Origin: Halomonas halophila
Lineage (GTDB): Bacteria > Pseudomonadota > Gammaproteobacteria > Pseudomonadales > Halomonadaceae
Direction: 5' to 3'
Assembly: GCF_030406665.1 (NCBI RefSeq)
Contig: NZ_CP129121.1
Coordinates: forward strand, 558,001-622,000
DNA: 64,000 nucleotides
Position numbers and translations under genes: made by a program. The notes beneath the pieces are model-generated. The model did not search any database, was not told the DNA's origin, and was given only the letters and a program-made list of their open reading frames with translations. Shown piece after piece: positions 41,115-49,711 of this stretch (the stretch's first letter is position 1; every line of letters begins with the position of its first letter).

Positions 41115-42116
41115 TTACTCGACGGCCAGGGCGGCGTCGATCAGGGCCTGTCCGTTGGGGACGTTCTCGGCGAAGTTCTTGTAGGAGGTCTGCTTGGCGA
41201 TCTCCAGCCAGGCGTCGTAGTCCTCCTGGCTCATGGTCACCACTTCGACGCCGTTCTCCTCGTAGACGTCGACCATCTCCTGGTCGAGGCCGGCGGCCTC
41301 CTCGGCGAAGAAGTCCTCGGCGGCCTGGCCGGCGGCCATCAGCGCCTGCTGCTGCTCCTCGCTGAGCCCCTGCCAGCTGCGCTCGGAAATCAGGATAGGC
41401 TCGTACATGAACCACAGGGCGTGCTCGCCCGGGGCGGTCATGCAGCTCACCTGCTCGTAGATGCGGTAGGAGACGAAGGACATCGAGGAGGTGTTGGCGG
41501 CGTCCAGCACCCCGGTCTGCAGGGCGGTGTAGATCTCGGACGACGGCATGGAGGAGATCGAGGCGCCGGCGCCGGCCAGCATCTGCTCGAAGGCCGGGCC
41601 GGCGGCGCGGAAGGTCTGGCCCTCGACGGTGTCCGGCGAGGTGATGCACTGCTGGCTGGAGGCGAAGCCGCCGGCCAGCCAGGCATCGGCCAGCACCCGG
41701 GCGCCGCCTTCCTGGATGACGTTCTTGATCATGCCCATGAACTCGGAGTCGTTGAGGCGGCGGGCGTGCTCGTGGTTGCGTACCACGCCGGGCATCAGGG
41801 TGGCGGAGAATTCCGGGTGGCGGCCGCTGGCGTAGTCGAGCGGCAGGGCGGTGATGTCCAGGCGTCCGCGGGACAGCGCGGCCCACTGCTCGCGGGCCTT
41901 GAACAGCGACTGGCCGGGATAGACCTCGATCTCCAGGCCCACGTTGGCCTCGGCGACCTTGTCGGCCATCAGCTGGACCATCTCGTCGCGCACGTCACCC
42001 TGGCCACCGGGGAACTGGTGCGAGGCGCGCAGCACGGTGTCGGCCGAGGCGGCGGTGCCGGCGAGAGAGGCGGCGAGGGCGGTGCCCGCGACGATGGGGA
42101 GCATTGAGCGTTTCAT
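41115..42116 (-). CDS. dctP: TRAP transporter substrate-binding protein, DctP
   Basis: A 333-residue periplasmic solute-binding protein. A signal peptide is visible (KRS, then MLPIVAGTALAASLAGTAAS, cleavage near ASA-DT at residue 25). The mature part has LRASHQFPGGQGDVRDEMVQ, the DctP-type GLEIEVYPGQSLFKAREQWA and RVLADAWLAGGFASSQQCIT. It captures an acid, probably malonate. It is the first gene of the operon; a promoter should lie in the 389-base gap upstream. Confidence 0.92.
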   Translation of the reverse strand: MKRSMLPIVAGTALAASLAGTAASADTVLRASHQFPGGQGDVRDEMVQLMADKVAEANVGLEIEVYPGQSLFKAREQWAALSRGRLDITALPLDYASGRHPEFSATLMPGVVRNHEHARRLNDSEFMGMIKNVIQEGGARVLADAWLAGGFASSQQCITSPDTVEGQTFRAAGPAFEQMLAGAGASISSMPSSEIYTALQTGVLDAANTSSMSFVSYRIYEQVSCMTAPGEHALWFMYEPILISERSWQGLSEEQQQALMAAGQAAEDFFAEEAAGLDQEMVDVYEENGVEVVTMSQEDYDAWLEIAKQTSYKNFAENVPNGQALIDAALAVE

Positions 42117-42505
42117 GGCGTCTCCAGATGGGTGTTGTTGTTATGGGCCGTTTGTTGAGAGCAACGTTTCTTGGCACAACTTCTCTTTGGAGCAGCAGCG
42201 AGAGAGCGGCTGTTGTACGAAGCTTTATTGTTTGAAGTGTCTATCAGCGGTGCTGATATATATTTCAATAGGCGAAGTGAAATACTACTGTCAAACCGGG
42301 CGGCTTAGACAAAGGCATCAGCTGCGATGCAGCAAAAGCGCCGAAAGGCGCTCGTGGCGGGCGATAGGGCGTGATGAAAGAAAATCGGGGGAAATCGTCG
42401 CGACATTCGCGCAAGGCGGGGCATCGCGACGGGAGAACGATCCGGGCGCTCGGCATCGGCTCAGTTCAGAGATACGCGATTCAGAGGCACTCGATTCAGA
42501 GGCAC
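42117..42505. promoter_or_regulatory. Intergenic region upstream of the malonate operon
   Basis: 389 bases between dctP (start 42116) and ogt (stop 42506), both on the minus strand. It is more AT-rich near 42200-42290 and should contain the dctP promoter. A short dyad GTTG-AGAG-CAAC lies near 42150. No matR-like regulator gene is adjacent and I cannot name an operator. Confidence 0.4.
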
Positions 42506-42507
42506 TC
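42463..42507. repeat. Three 15-bp tandem repeats at the ogt 3' end
   Basis: AGTTCAGAGATACGC (42463-42477) is followed by two exact copies of GATTCAGAGGCACTC (42478-42492 and 42493-42507), with a partial fourth copy AGTTTAGAG after them. They run into the ogt stop codon. Confidence 0.8.
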
Positions 42508-42997
42508 AGTTTAGAGAGAAAGGAATCTCGCCGGCCTCGTGCGCCAGCAGCCACTGCTTGCGGCCGATGCCGCCGGCGTAGCCGGTGAGCCGGCCGTCGC
42601 TGCCGATCACCCGGTGGCAGGGCACCACGATGGCCAGCGGGTTGCGGCCGTTGGCCGCGCCCACCGCGCGCTGACCGCCCTTGCAGCCGAGCTGCTCGGC
42701 GATCTCGGCATAGCAGCGGGTCTCGCCGAAGGGAATGGTGGCCAGCGCCTGCCATACGCGGCGCTGGAAGTCGGTGCCCTCCGGCGCCAGCGGCAGGTCG
42801 AAGGCCCGGCGGAGGCCGTTGAAGTATTCGGCCAGCTGGGCGCGGGCCTGCTCGGTGTGGGCGTTGGGCCGGGCCGGTGCGTCCTCTTCCATGACGAAGG
42901 CGATCTCGGTCAGTCCGGCGTCGGAGGCGCTCAGGCGAATCAGGCCGAGGGCCTCGGTCTCCGGCGGGTGGAAGTAGTCCAGGGCGTCGTCGCTCAT
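42506..42997 (-). CDS. ogt: Methylated-DNA-protein cysteine methyltransferase
   Basis: A 163-residue O6-alkylguanine repair protein. The active-site PCHRVIGSDGRLTGYAGG (Cys in PCHRV at about residue 132) and the DNA-binding FQRRVWQALATIPFGETRCY with YAEIAEQLG are intact. It transfers the alkyl group from DNA to its own Cys. The start at 42997 has AAGGAG upstream. It sits 34 bases downstream of the Ada/AlkA gene, so the two are probably cotranscribed as an alkylation-repair unit. Confidence 0.93.
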   Translation of the reverse strand: MSDDALDYFHPPETEALGLIRLSASDAGLTEIAFVMEEDAPARPNAHTEQARAQLAEYFNGLRRAFDLPLAPEGTDFQRRVWQALATIPFGETRCYAEIAEQLGCKGGQRAVGAANGRNPLAIVVPCHRVIGSDGRLTGYAGGIGRKQWLLAHEAGEIPFSLN

Positions 42998-43031
42998 CGG
43001 CTTGTCTCCTTGTTGCTCAGGGGCATGAACC

Positions 43032-44411
43032 TCAGGGGGTGGAAGACCAGAGCTGCAGGGTCAGGTAGCTGCGCCAGGGCGCCCCTCGGGCCGGGTCTTC
43101 GCCTTCCAGGCGGGGCAGGGCGCGGCGCACGCCGGCGTCGCCGTCCAGCCAGATGTCGGGGGCGCCGATACCGCGCAGCGCCGCGTAGTTCGCCGTCCAG
43201 GGCCCGATGCCTTTCAGCGCCGTCCAGGTCAGCGGATCGTCGTCGGCTTCGCCTTCAGCGTACCAGCTCGCGAAGCGCCTGAGCGTCGCCTTGCGGGCGC
43301 CGGGCATGCGCAGTTCGTCGAGTTCGCTGTCGGCGATGGCCTCGGGCACGGGGAAGTGATGGCCGTGCTCGGTCGGCTCGCCCCGCGCTTCCACCAGTCG
43401 CGTGACCAGGCCGCGGGCGGCGTCGGTGGAGACCTGCTGGCCGAGGATGGCGCGGACGCCGGCCTCGAAGGGCGACCAGATGCCGGGCAGCCGCAGCCCC
43501 TCGACCAGTGCAAGGCCGGGGAAGGCGCCGGCCAGATGGGTCTCGATGGTGGTGGTGTCGGCGTCCAGATCCAGCACCCGGCGGATGCGCCGCACCACCG
43601 GCGACAGTGCGCGCAGGTCGTCGAGCAGGAGGCGGACCCGGAAGGCATGGCGCTGCGACACGTGTTCGGCGGTGAACGAGCCGCGCGCGCCGCCCCAGCG
43701 GATATGCCGGCCGTAATATGCCTCGCCGACCCACTCCAGGCCGGCAATGGCACGGCCGGCGTGGAAGTCGCGCAGCGCCGGCCAGGCGTAGGGCGGGCGA
43801 TAGGCCAGCCATAGCGTCAGCGGCTCGCCGTTCTGGCCGCCGTTGGCGCTATCGGCGGCGCTTCGGCGCAGTTCCCGCGGCGCCAGGCCGATGCGGGTCA
43901 CGAAGGCATCGTTGAAGCGGCGCAGGCTGCGAAAGCCGCTGGCGTAGGCGATGTCGGTGATCGGCAGCGTGGTCTGGTGCAGCAGCTGCTTGGCGAACAG
44001 GCACTGGCGATGCTGGGCGTAGGCCTTGGGCGAGACGCCGAGCCCGTCGTGGAACAGCCGCCTCAGGTGGCGCTCGCCGACGCCGAGCCGCTGGCACAGA
44101 TCGCCCAGCGAGCCGTCGCCCAGGGCGCCGTCGTCGATCAGCCGCAGCGCTCGCTCGAGCGTGGTGCGGGTGCCGCGCCAGGCGGGGGAGTCGGGGGCGC
44201 TGTCGGGCCGGCAGCGCAGGCAGGGCCGGAAGCCGGCCTCGGCGGCGGCCAGGGGCGTGTCGAAGTAGCGCACCCGGGTGTCTTTCGACGGGATGGCCGG
44301 GCAGATCGGTCGGCAGTAGATGCCGGTGCTGGTCACACCGACCACGAAGCGGCCGTCGAAGCGCGCATCCCGGGCCAGGCGCGCCTGGCGGCACTGAGCG
44401 GCATCCAGCAT
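43032..44411 (-). CDS. alkA: Ada-type regulator fused to AlkA 3-methyladenine DNA glycosylase
   Basis: A 459-residue three-part protein. Residues 1-75 are the Ada Zn/methyl-acceptor domain with FVVGVTSTGIYCRPICPAIP and FRPCLRCRPD (four Cys). Residues 80-180 are an AraC HTH (LGDLCQRLGVGERHLRRLFH, then ITDIAYASGFRSLRRFND). Residues 190-459 are the AlkA N-domain and HhH-GPD glycosylase with FEAGVRAILGQQVSTDAARG, the HhH LTWTALKGIGPWTANYAALR and the catalytic Asp in DIWLDGDAG. It removes alkylated bases and can act as an alkylation-induced activator. The Ogt domain of E. coli Ada is instead the separate gene next to it. Confidence 0.92.
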   Translation of the reverse strand: MLDAAQCRQARLARDARFDGRFVVGVTSTGIYCRPICPAIPSKDTRVRYFDTPLAAAEAGFRPCLRCRPDSAPDSPAWRGTRTTLERALRLIDDGALGDGSLGDLCQRLGVGERHLRRLFHDGLGVSPKAYAQHRQCLFAKQLLHQTTLPITDIAYASGFRSLRRFNDAFVTRIGLAPRELRRSAADSANGGQNGEPLTLWLAYRPPYAWPALRDFHAGRAIAGLEWVGEAYYGRHIRWGGARGSFTAEHVSQRHAFRVRLLLDDLRALSPVVRRIRRVLDLDADTTTIETHLAGAFPGLALVEGLRLPGIWSPFEAGVRAILGQQVSTDAARGLVTRLVEARGEPTEHGHHFPVPEAIADSELDELRMPGARKATLRRFASWYAEGEADDDPLTWTALKGIGPWTANYAALRGIGAPDIWLDGDAGVRRALPRLEGEDPARGAPWRSYLTLQLWSSTP

Positions 44412-44494
44412 GGCGGCGTTCCTCGGTCTCGGTTCCTGATCGCAGTGTAACGCGCCAGCGCGGCGAGACTCGCCGGAAACGGACGTGGAGGCCG

Positions 44495-44959
44495 TCAGCC
44501 GAGCTTCAGCGGCCCGTTGCTCTTGAGGGTGTCCATGGCCACCTGAGTGGCGACGTTCTGGATGCCCTCGAGCGGGCTTATTGCCTCGGCGAGGAAGGCC
44601 GACAGTGCCCCCAGGCTTTCCACCACCACCTTGAGGACGAAATCATGGTCGCCGGTGATGGTGTGGCATTCGATGACCTCGTCGCGGGCCAGCAGCGCCG
44701 CCACGGCATCCAGCGGGCGGTCCATGCGCGACTTGTCCATGGAGATGGAGATGAAGGCCGTTACCGCCAGGCCCAGCGCCCGGGGATCGAGCCGTAGTGC
44801 ATAGCCCTGGATGATGCCGTCGCGTTCGAGCCGCGCCAGGCGCCGCGAGCACTGACTGGGCGAGAGGCTGACGGCCTCCGAGAGGGCGCCGAGGGTCAGG
44901 CGGGCGTCGCGCTGGAGGGCATGGAGCAGGGCCAGGTCGAAGCGATCGAGTGTTGTCAT
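44495..44959 (-). CDS. kynR: Lrp/AsnC family regulator of kynurenine operon (KynR-like)
   Basis: A 154-residue Lrp-type regulator. The HTH is in LDRFDLALLHALQRDARLTL and LSEAVSLSPSQCSRRLARLE, with the RAM ligand domain from about residue 65 (VECHTITGDHDF-like EVIECHTITGDHDFVLKVVV). It is divergent from kynU with 134 bases between starts and a dyad between them. This matches KynR of Pseudomonas, which activates the kyn genes in response to kynurenine. The assignment is by context and family. Confidence 0.86.
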   Translation of the reverse strand: MTTLDRFDLALLHALQRDARLTLGALSEAVSLSPSQCSRRLARLERDGIIQGYALRLDPRALGLAVTAFISISMDKSRMDRPLDAVAALLARDEVIECHTITGDHDFVLKVVVESLGALSAFLAEAISPLEGIQNVATQVAMDTLKSNGPLKLG

Positions 44960-44982
44960 TTATCTTTATGTGGCCTTTTTAT

Positions 44983-44995
44983 GCAAGATTCTTGC
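44983..44995. promoter_or_regulatory. KynR operator candidate
   Basis: GCAAG-ATT-CTTGC is a perfect 5-bp dyad, flanked by TTTA on the left and TAAA on the right, in the AT-rich 134-base gap between kynR and kynU. Lrp-type regulators bind about 15-bp imperfect palindromes of this kind. Confidence 0.55.
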
Positions 44996-45093
44996 GTTAA
45001 AGATGGCCAGGAGCCCATGAGAATGCAAACGGGCGTCGTCCGTCCTCGCCTAGAATGATCGCAGGCCTTTCCCCTGACCTGCGGAGACCCGAC

Positions 45094-46326
45094 ATGAGCG
45101 TCAGCCTGGACCGCGTTCGCGAGCTGGACCGCCACGATCCCCTGGCGGGCTTCAAGCGCCGCTTCGCCCTCCCCGAGGGCACCCTCTACCTCGACGGCAA
45201 CTCTCTCGGTGCCCAGCCGACGGCCGCCAGGGAAGCCGTCGCCGCGACCCTGGATCAGTGGCGCGACGAGCTGATCGGCGGCTGGAACCAGGGCTGGTTC
45301 GATGCCCCGGAGCGCCTCGGCAACCGGCTGGCGCCGGTGATCGGTGCCCGCGATGGCGAAGTGGTGGTCACCGACAACATCACCCTCAACCTGTTCAAGC
45401 TGCTGGGCTATATCCTCGAGCGGCGTGGCGATGGAGACGGTGGCGCGGTGCTCAGCGAGGGCGGCAACTTTCCCACCGACGGCTACATCGCCCAGGGCTT
45501 CTGCCGGCTCGGCGGCGTCGAGCATCGTGTACTGCCCGAGGGCGCCGAGCTCGCCGACCACCTGGACGGCGTGGCCGTGGTGGTGCTCAGCCAGGTCAAC
45601 TACCGCACTGGCCGGCTGCGCGACATGGCCGCGACCACGCGCCGGGTGCATGAGGCCGGGGCCGAGGTGATCTGGGACCTGGCCCACTCGGCCGGCGCGT
45701 TGCCGGTGGACCTCGCCGGCAGCGGCGCCCGTTACGCGGTGGGCTGCACCTACAAGTACCTCAACGGCGGCCCCGGCGCGCCGGGCTTCCTCTATGTGCA
45801 TCGGGACCACCAGGACGGCGGCTGGCAGCCGCTCTCGGGCTGGCACGGCCATGCCGCGCCCTTCGCCTTCGACGCCGACTATGCCCCGGCCGGTGACATC
45901 ACCCGCTTTCGTACCGGCACCCACTCCGCGCTGGCCTACAGCGCCCTGGAGGCCTCACTTTCGATGTGGGGCGATGTCGACATGGCGGCGCTGCGGGAGA
46001 AGAGCCTGGCGCTGAGCGCGCTGTTCCGCGACTGCCTGGCCGATCTGTTCGAGGCGCATGGCATCGAGGACATCACCCCGCCGGCGGCCGAGCGCGGCAG
46101 CCAGGTGTCGCTGGTGGATGCCGACAACGGCTACGCCATCGTCCAGGCGCTGATCAGTCGCGGGGTGATCGGCGACTACCGTGAGCCGGGCCTGATGCGC
46201 TTCGGCTTCACGCCGCTCTACCTGAGCTTCGAGGACGTCTGGCGGGCGGCGATGCACTTCCGCGAGGTGGTCGAGAGCGGCGAGTATCGTGAGCCGCGCT
46301 TCCACGTTCGCGGGGCGGTGACCTGA
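45094..46326 (+). CDS. kynU: Kynureninase
   Basis: A 410-residue PLP enzyme that cleaves kynurenine to anthranilate and alanine. It shows LYLDGNSLGAQPTAAREAVA, FDAPERLGNRLAPVIGA, the PLP-phosphate region TDNITLNLFKLLG, WDLAHSAGALPVDLAGSGA with the pyridine-binding Asp, and the Schiff-base Lys in VGCTYKYLNGGPG. The ATG at 45094 has CGGAG upstream; ATG 45055 is less likely. It is the first gene of the plus-strand kyn operon; its stop overlaps the next start. Confidence 0.93.
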   Translation: MSVSLDRVRELDRHDPLAGFKRRFALPEGTLYLDGNSLGAQPTAAREAVAATLDQWRDELIGGWNQGWFDAPERLGNRLAPVIGARDGEVVVTDNITLNLFKLLGYILERRGDGDGGAVLSEGGNFPTDGYIAQGFCRLGGVEHRVLPEGAELADHLDGVAVVVLSQVNYRTGRLRDMAATTRRVHEAGAEVIWDLAHSAGALPVDLAGSGARYAVGCTYKYLNGGPGAPGFLYVHRDHQDGGWQPLSGWHGHAAPFAFDADYAPAGDITRFRTGTHSALAYSALEASLSMWGDVDMAALREKSLALSALFRDCLADLFEAHGIEDITPPAAERGSQVSLVDADNGYAIVQALISRGVIGDYREPGLMRFGFTPLYLSFEDVWRAAMHFREVVESGEYREPRFHVRGAVT

Positions 46327-47156
46327 TGGCGGGTCACGACGGGCAATGGGCGCTGGATCGTGCCTATTCGCCGAGCCTCTGTGCGCGAAGCTTCGAGGCC
46401 AGCCTGGCTCGCCAGGCTCGGCGTGGCGAGCGGCTCAGGGAACGTCATCCGCCGCGACGCCTGAGCTATGGGCCGGGCGCTCAGGAGGGTATCAATCTCT
46501 TCCTGCCGACGACGGGCAAGCCGCGCGGGTTGATGGTGTTCCTGCATGGCGGCTACTGGCAGGAGCTGGACGCCTCGGCGACGGATTTCATGGCCGGCGA
46601 CTGGTTCGAGGCCGGCTGGGCCTTCGCGTCCGTGGACTATCCGCTGGCGCCGCGGACATCCCTCGAGGCCATCGTCGAAGCCTGCCGGCGGGCGGTCGCG
46701 GTCCTTCAACGAGAGCTGGGGGAGCTGAACGCCGAAGCGCCCCTTCACCTGGGGGGGCACAGCGCCGGGGCGCACCTGGCATTGGCGAGTTGCCTGGGCG
46801 AGCAGGGGCTGGCGGGCATCGACTCGCTGTGGTTGATCAGCGGTATCTATGACCTGCGCCCCCTGGTGGAGACCTACATCAATGCCCCGCTGGGGCTGGA
46901 CCCTGGGCGTGCCGAGGAGCTTAGTCCCTTGTGCCAGCCACTGGCGGGACTGCCACCGCTTCAGCTGGTGCTCGGGGAATTCGACCCGCCGGCGTTCCAT
47001 CGCCAGAGCGAACGGCTCGATGAACGGGTGCGGGCGGCAGGAGGGCGCTGTCGGCTGACCGAGCTCAAGGACTGTGACCACTTCGATATTCTCGAGCGGC
47101 TCGGCAGCACGCCAGATCGTTCGGGCAAGGATGCATCAGCCAACGAATCAACATGA
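46326..47156 (+). CDS. Alpha/beta-hydrolase-type kynurenine formamidase (KynB function)
   Basis: A 276-residue alpha/beta hydrolase. The oxyanion motif HGGYW is in LMVFLHGGYWQELDASATDF near residue 74, the nucleophile Ser is in LHLGGHSAGAHLALAS near residue 145, and Asp and His lie in LGEFDPP and KDCDHFDIL near 225 and 253. The HGGYW motif is that of the eukaryote-like AFMID kynurenine formamidase, not of the cyclase-like bacterial KynB. Its place between kynU and kynA strongly suggests that it hydrolyses N-formylkynurenine. It is coupled to kynU by TGATG overlap. Confidence 0.87.
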   Translation: MAGHDGQWALDRAYSPSLCARSFEASLARQARRGERLRERHPPRRLSYGPGAQEGINLFLPTTGKPRGLMVFLHGGYWQELDASATDFMAGDWFEAGWAFASVDYPLAPRTSLEAIVEACRRAVAVLQRELGELNAEAPLHLGGHSAGAHLALASCLGEQGLAGIDSLWLISGIYDLRPLVETYINAPLGLDPGRAEELSPLCQPLAGLPPLQLVLGEFDPPAFHRQSERLDERVRAAGGRCRLTELKDCDHFDILERLGSTPDRSGKDASANEST

Positions 47157-47176
47157 AGGTAGGCAAGGGGGCCGCC

Positions 47177-48037
47177 ATGAAGCACTCAAATGACAACAAG
47201 ACCGGCCGGAATGCCGTGAACCTGACGAGCGAAAAGAGCGTTCACTGGGATCAGGACATGAGCTACGGACAGTACCTGGGGCTCGAGACCCTGCTGTCCT
47301 GCCAGAATCCTGTCTCTGACGAGCACGATGAAATGCTCTTCGTGATCATCCATCAGGTATCCGAGCTATGGCTGAAGCAGTGCCTCCATGAGGCGCATGC
47401 GGCGGCTCGGCATATTGCGGCGGATCGACTCCGCCCGGCCTTCAAGATGCTCACCCGGGTCTCGCGCATCCAGGAGCAGATGATCCAGGCCTGGGAAGTC
47501 CTGGTCACCATGACGCCGACCGACTACGTCAGCTTCCGCGACAGCCTGGGGCAGAGCTCCGGATTTCAATCGTACCAATACCGCGAGCTGGAGTTCCTGC
47601 TGGGCAACAAGCACCCGGGCATGGTCAAGGTCCATCGCTCGCACCCCGAGCACTATCAGCGGCTAGTGAGCGTGTTGCAGGCCCCCAGCCTGTACGACAT
47701 CAGCCTGCAGCTGCTGGCTCGGCGAGGTTTCAGCGTGCCGGCATCGGTGCTGGATCGCGACTGGTCGGAGCCGTATGAAGCCTGTGCGGAGGTCGAGGCC
47801 GTCTGGGCCGATATCTACGCCGATACCGACCGGCACTGGGACCTGTATGAGCTGGCGGAAAAGCTGGTGGATACCGAGTACAACTTCCACAAGTGGCGCT
47901 TCAGCCACATGAAGACCGTCGAACGCATCATCGGCCACAAGAGCGGGACCGGCGGCACCTCGGGAGTGTCGTATCTGCAGAAGGCATTGGACCTGAAGTT
48001 CTTTCCCGAGCTCTGGTCGGTCAGAACCTCGCTGTAG
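47177..48037 (+). CDS. kynA: Tryptophan 2,3-dioxygenase
   Basis: A 286-residue haem dioxygenase opening the indole ring of tryptophan to N-formylkynurenine. It has MSYGQYLGLETLLSCQNPVS, EMLFVIIHQVSELWLKQCLH (distal His and substrate residues), PTDYVSFRDSLGQSSGFQSY with RELEFLLGNKH, and the proximal His and end motif WRFSHMKTVERIIGHKSGTG with GTSGVSYLQKAL. Length is usual. I chose ATG 47177 with AAGGGG upstream; ATG 47153, overlapping the formamidase stop, is possible. It completes Trp to anthranilate with the two genes upstream. Confidence 0.95.
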   Translation: MKHSNDNKTGRNAVNLTSEKSVHWDQDMSYGQYLGLETLLSCQNPVSDEHDEMLFVIIHQVSELWLKQCLHEAHAAARHIAADRLRPAFKMLTRVSRIQEQMIQAWEVLVTMTPTDYVSFRDSLGQSSGFQSYQYRELEFLLGNKHPGMVKVHRSHPEHYQRLVSVLQAPSLYDISLQLLARRGFSVPASVLDRDWSEPYEACAEVEAVWADIYADTDRHWDLYELAEKLVDTEYNFHKWRFSHMKTVERIIGHKSGTGGTSGVSYLQKALDLKFFPELWSVRTSL

Positions 48038-48081
48038 CCGGCGGGGCCAGGATGATGGGACGATGATCGCGGTTGCCTCAT

Positions 48082-48102
48082 GCCCGATGGTGTTCATCGG
48101 GC
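48082..48102 (+). terminator. Hairpin after kynA
   Basis: GCCCGATG-GTGTT-CATCGGGC, a perfect 8-bp stem with a 5-base loop, 45 bases after kynA and before the DUF2252 gene. There is no T run. Confidence 0.4.
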
Positions 48103-48190
48103 CGATGCGTCAGGCTTACCCGGTGGTTCGGAGCCTGCTTGACTGTAAAGGATGCCGTTTCGGTTGCCCTCGATCACACGGAGTTTTCCC

Positions 48191-49498
48191 ATGACGCCAC
48201 CGCTGACCCGTCACAATCGCCCCCGCCAGGTGCTCGACGCCATCGCCGCCGCCAATGCTTCGCTTGACGACGACGACCGCGAGGCCAAGTACGCCAAGCT
48301 GGCCGAGTCGCCGTATCGCTTCTTCCGCGGCACCAACCACCTGTACTGGAGCGACGTCTGGCACGACTGGCGCTTCGCCCTCTACGGCGGCCTGCCGGAG
48401 ACCCAGACCTGGCTGCAGGGCGACGCTCACGTCTACAACTTCGGCGCCTACGGCCATCATGACGATGCCGTGCGCTACGGCATGGACGACTTCGACGATG
48501 CCATGGTCGGCGACTACCAGTACGACCTGTGGCGGCTGGCGATCAGCCTGGTGCTGGACGCCCGTGAGAACGCCGGGCTCTCGCGGAAGGGCATCGACAA
48601 GTCGCTCGAGACGCTCATCGAGGCCTACCTGGACGAGCTCGACGATCACGCCGAGGGCGAGGTGCCGGGGGCGGTGACCCTGGAGACCGCCAAGGGGCCG
48701 CTGGAGCCCTTCCTGGAGAAGGTGGCGCGCAAGGAGAGCCGGACCAAGATGCTCGACAAGTGGACGGTGCTTGGCGACGACGGCCGTCGTCTCGCCGTCG
48801 ACGAGCGCCCGGAGAAGCTGGCCCGCCTGCCGGCCCACCTGGGCAGCCAGCTGCGCAAGGCCGTGGAGGAGGAGTATCGCGGGACGCTGCGCGGCGCCCG
48901 CGCCGAAGCCGAGGAGGATCACTTCCGGGTCAAGGACATGGCGCGGCGCCTAGATGCCGGCACCGGTTCGCTGGGGCTCGACCGCTACTACGTGCTGATC
49001 GAGGGCGGGCGCGACCATGTCCACGACGACGTCATCCTCGACGTGAAGCAGCAGACCGCGCCCGAGGGCTGGCGGCTGATGAACGCCGCCGAGAAGCGCG
49101 ACTGGCGCCGCGCCTTCGCCCACGAGGGTGCCCGCCATGCCGCCGCCTTCACCGCCATCGCCGAGCACCCGGACATCTACCTGGGCTGGCTGCATCTGGG
49201 CGACACGGTGTTCTCGGTGCGCGAGCGCTCGCCGTTCAAGGAGGACTTCCCGACCCACAAGCTCGACGGCGACAAGCCCTATCGCAAGCTGGCCAAGCAG
49301 TGGGGCCGGATCCTGGCCCGTGAGCACCTGCGCGGCGGCCAGGCGCTGAACCCCGACGATCCCGGCGCCTTCGCCCGGGCGGTGACCGGCCGGGTCGAGG
49401 GCGGCCAGGAGCATTTCGTGGACATGATCTCGACGCTGGCCTTCAGCTACGCCGACTGCGTGGCCCGGGATCACGCCACTTTCGTCGATTCTCTGTAA
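48191..49498 (+). CDS. DUF2252 family protein
   Basis: A 435-residue cytosolic protein of the DUF2252 family, which has a kinase-like fold. Visible blocks are SPYRFFRGTNHLYWSDVWHD, WLQGDAHVYNFGAYGHHDDA, DDFDDAMVGDYQYDLWRLAI (the Asp-rich stretch near residue 105) and VHDDVILDVKQQTAPEGWRL. It ends with SYADCVARDHATFV, usual for the family. The reaction is unknown. ATG 48191 has CGGAG upstream. It is monocistronic. SelO, another kinase-like protein, is the next gene downstream. Confidence 0.86.
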   Translation: MTPPLTRHNRPRQVLDAIAAANASLDDDDREAKYAKLAESPYRFFRGTNHLYWSDVWHDWRFALYGGLPETQTWLQGDAHVYNFGAYGHHDDAVRYGMDDFDDAMVGDYQYDLWRLAISLVLDARENAGLSRKGIDKSLETLIEAYLDELDDHAEGEVPGAVTLETAKGPLEPFLEKVARKESRTKMLDKWTVLGDDGRRLAVDERPEKLARLPAHLGSQLRKAVEEEYRGTLRGARAEAEEDHFRVKDMARRLDAGTGSLGLDRYYVLIEGGRDHVHDDVILDVKQQTAPEGWRLMNAAEKRDWRRAFAHEGARHAAAFTAIAEHPDIYLGWLHLGDTVFSVRERSPFKEDFPTHKLDGDKPYRKLAKQWGRILAREHLRGGQALNPDDPGAFARAVTGRVEGGQEHFVDMISTLAFSYADCVARDHATFVDSL

Positions 49499-49711
49499 AC
49501 GGGAACCGATGTGTTCGCCGTCGACGGGTCTGCGAGGGGCGCTATGAACCCCTCCCTGGGCGCTACCGACGCCTTCCCTGGCGTAGGACCCCCTCTTCGA
49601 CCCGTCCCCGGCGTGTTCCACGTTCAGCGCCGTTCTGAATCGCGCCGATACGCCTTGGGTGCAGGCCCCCGGTCGCTGTAGGCTGGGGGCAATTCGCATT
49701 CAGGAGGCGCC

